From positions 1 to 6,573 of the forward strand of contig JAJYRV010000116.1 of the NCBI GenBank assembly GCA_021793935.1: a DNA stretch of 6,573 nt, written 5' to 3'. The notes under the pieces were generated by a model. The model worked only from the letters and a program-made list of their open reading frames with translations, did no database searches and was not told the origin of the DNA. Numbering within the stretch: the stretch's first letter is position 1; every line of letters starts with the position of its first letter. Below, one piece after another: positions 6,467-6,573 of the stretch. This DNA is from Actinomycetes bacterium. GTDB taxonomy: Bacteria; Actinomycetota; Actinomycetes; Actinomycetales; Beutenbergiaceae. A program made the translations under genes and the position numbers.

Positions 6467-6573
6467 TCACCCCACAGACATCCAGCCCCGGCGGAGAGTG
6501 AGAATCAGCGCATCAACGAGATACACCGACGCCCCCGGAATGGTGTCGCGGATGCGGAGGATCTGCTCGAACC
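6467..6573 (-). CDS. Possible C-terminal end of a convergent gene, partial
   Basis: On the minus strand one frame is open from the window edge to a TGA at 6469-6467. It reads FEQILRIRDTIPGASVYLVD followed by ALILTLRRGWMSVG. Third positions in this frame are mostly G or C, as in the real genes here, while the other two minus frames stop at 6507 or beyond. If real, it would overlap the 3' end of the transporter tail-to-tail by 35 nt. The protein is not recognised, and only 35 codons including the stop are visible. A plus-strand alternative beginning at ATG 6540 has no SD and looks less likely. Confidence 0.35.
   Translation of the reverse strand, partial: FEQILRIRDTIPGASVYLVDALILTLRRGWMSVG

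Larger units (their letters stand above)
5230..6501 (+). pseudogene. MFS transporter interrupted by in-frame TAG at codon 39
   Basis: Read through the TAG, this is a 423-codon major facilitator superfamily protein of normal length. It begins MNVRRNVVVLVASNLFGGVG, and TM1 covers about 6-32. After the TAG at 5344-5346 the frame continues VAGFAQAVTSLGAGLSAVPL (TM2), then ARRGRR in the TM2-TM3 loop where MFS proteins carry their basic motif. Further hydrophobic segments follow to the C-terminus, including a second-half loop with GWATDRFG, a motif-A-like repeat. The tail (GGGGGAERDLTPQTSSPGGE) is hydrophilic. The family resembles uncharacterised actinobacterial MFS exporters; substrate unknown. 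A strong SD precedes ATG 5230. The single TAG yields a 38-aa peptide plus a possible 384-aa product from GTG 5347 lacking TM1. No other disruption is seen, so this could be a recent mutation, a base-call error, or readthrough/restart. TAG also ends tadC and the lyase gene here, arguing against a changed genetic code. Confidence 0.75.

Overview
The window is high-GC DNA with strong G/C third-position bias, SD-led and overlapping genes, and no secretin or outer-membrane genes. This fits a monoderm actinobacterium (Actinomycetota). The order tadA-tadB-tadC-small pilin-like gene-tadE-tadE-like is the compact Tad/Flp pilus cluster of that phylum, comparable to Rv3659c-Rv3654c of Mycobacterium tuberculosis. 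Genus-level placement is not possible from the sequence alone.

Positions 1-3865 (minus strand, read right to left) hold a Tad pilus operon. It encodes the TadA motor ATPase, the TadB and TadC inner-membrane platform proteins, a 61-aa single-span protein in the Flp pilin position, a TadE-type pseudopilin, and a second TadE-like pseudopilin cut by the left window edge. The junctions are very tight: TGATG between tadA and tadB, ATGA between tadB and tadC, an 8-nt gap before the pilin-like gene, a 41-nt overlap into tadE, and ATGA into the last gene. The products should be made together by translational coupling and assemble one envelope-spanning fibre machine. No prepilin peptidase and no tadZ/ssd gene is in the window, so those parts must come from elsewhere.

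Positions 3866-3942 are a short A/T-richer gap that probably carries the operon's promoter. Positions 3943-5091 (minus) encode a complete MalY/PatB-family PLP enzyme, a probable cystathionine/cysteine-S-conjugate beta-lyase. Its link to the pilus genes appears to be only positional.

Positions 5092-5229 are a divergent intergenic region. From 5230 to 6501 (plus) lies an MFS transporter whose frame is intact except for an in-frame TAG at codon 39 (5344-5346), between the first and second membrane helices. It is best read as a recently broken gene, a sequencing error, or a gene expressed by readthrough or restart. The last bases may contain the C-terminal end of a convergent minus-strand gene.

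No tRNA, rRNA, CRISPR array, insertion sequence or convincing terminator hairpin was seen. The items most worth a second look are the amber codon in the transporter, the pilin-like protein that lacks the usual Glu+5, and the forced 41-nt overlap that places the whole tadE leader peptide inside the preceding gene.
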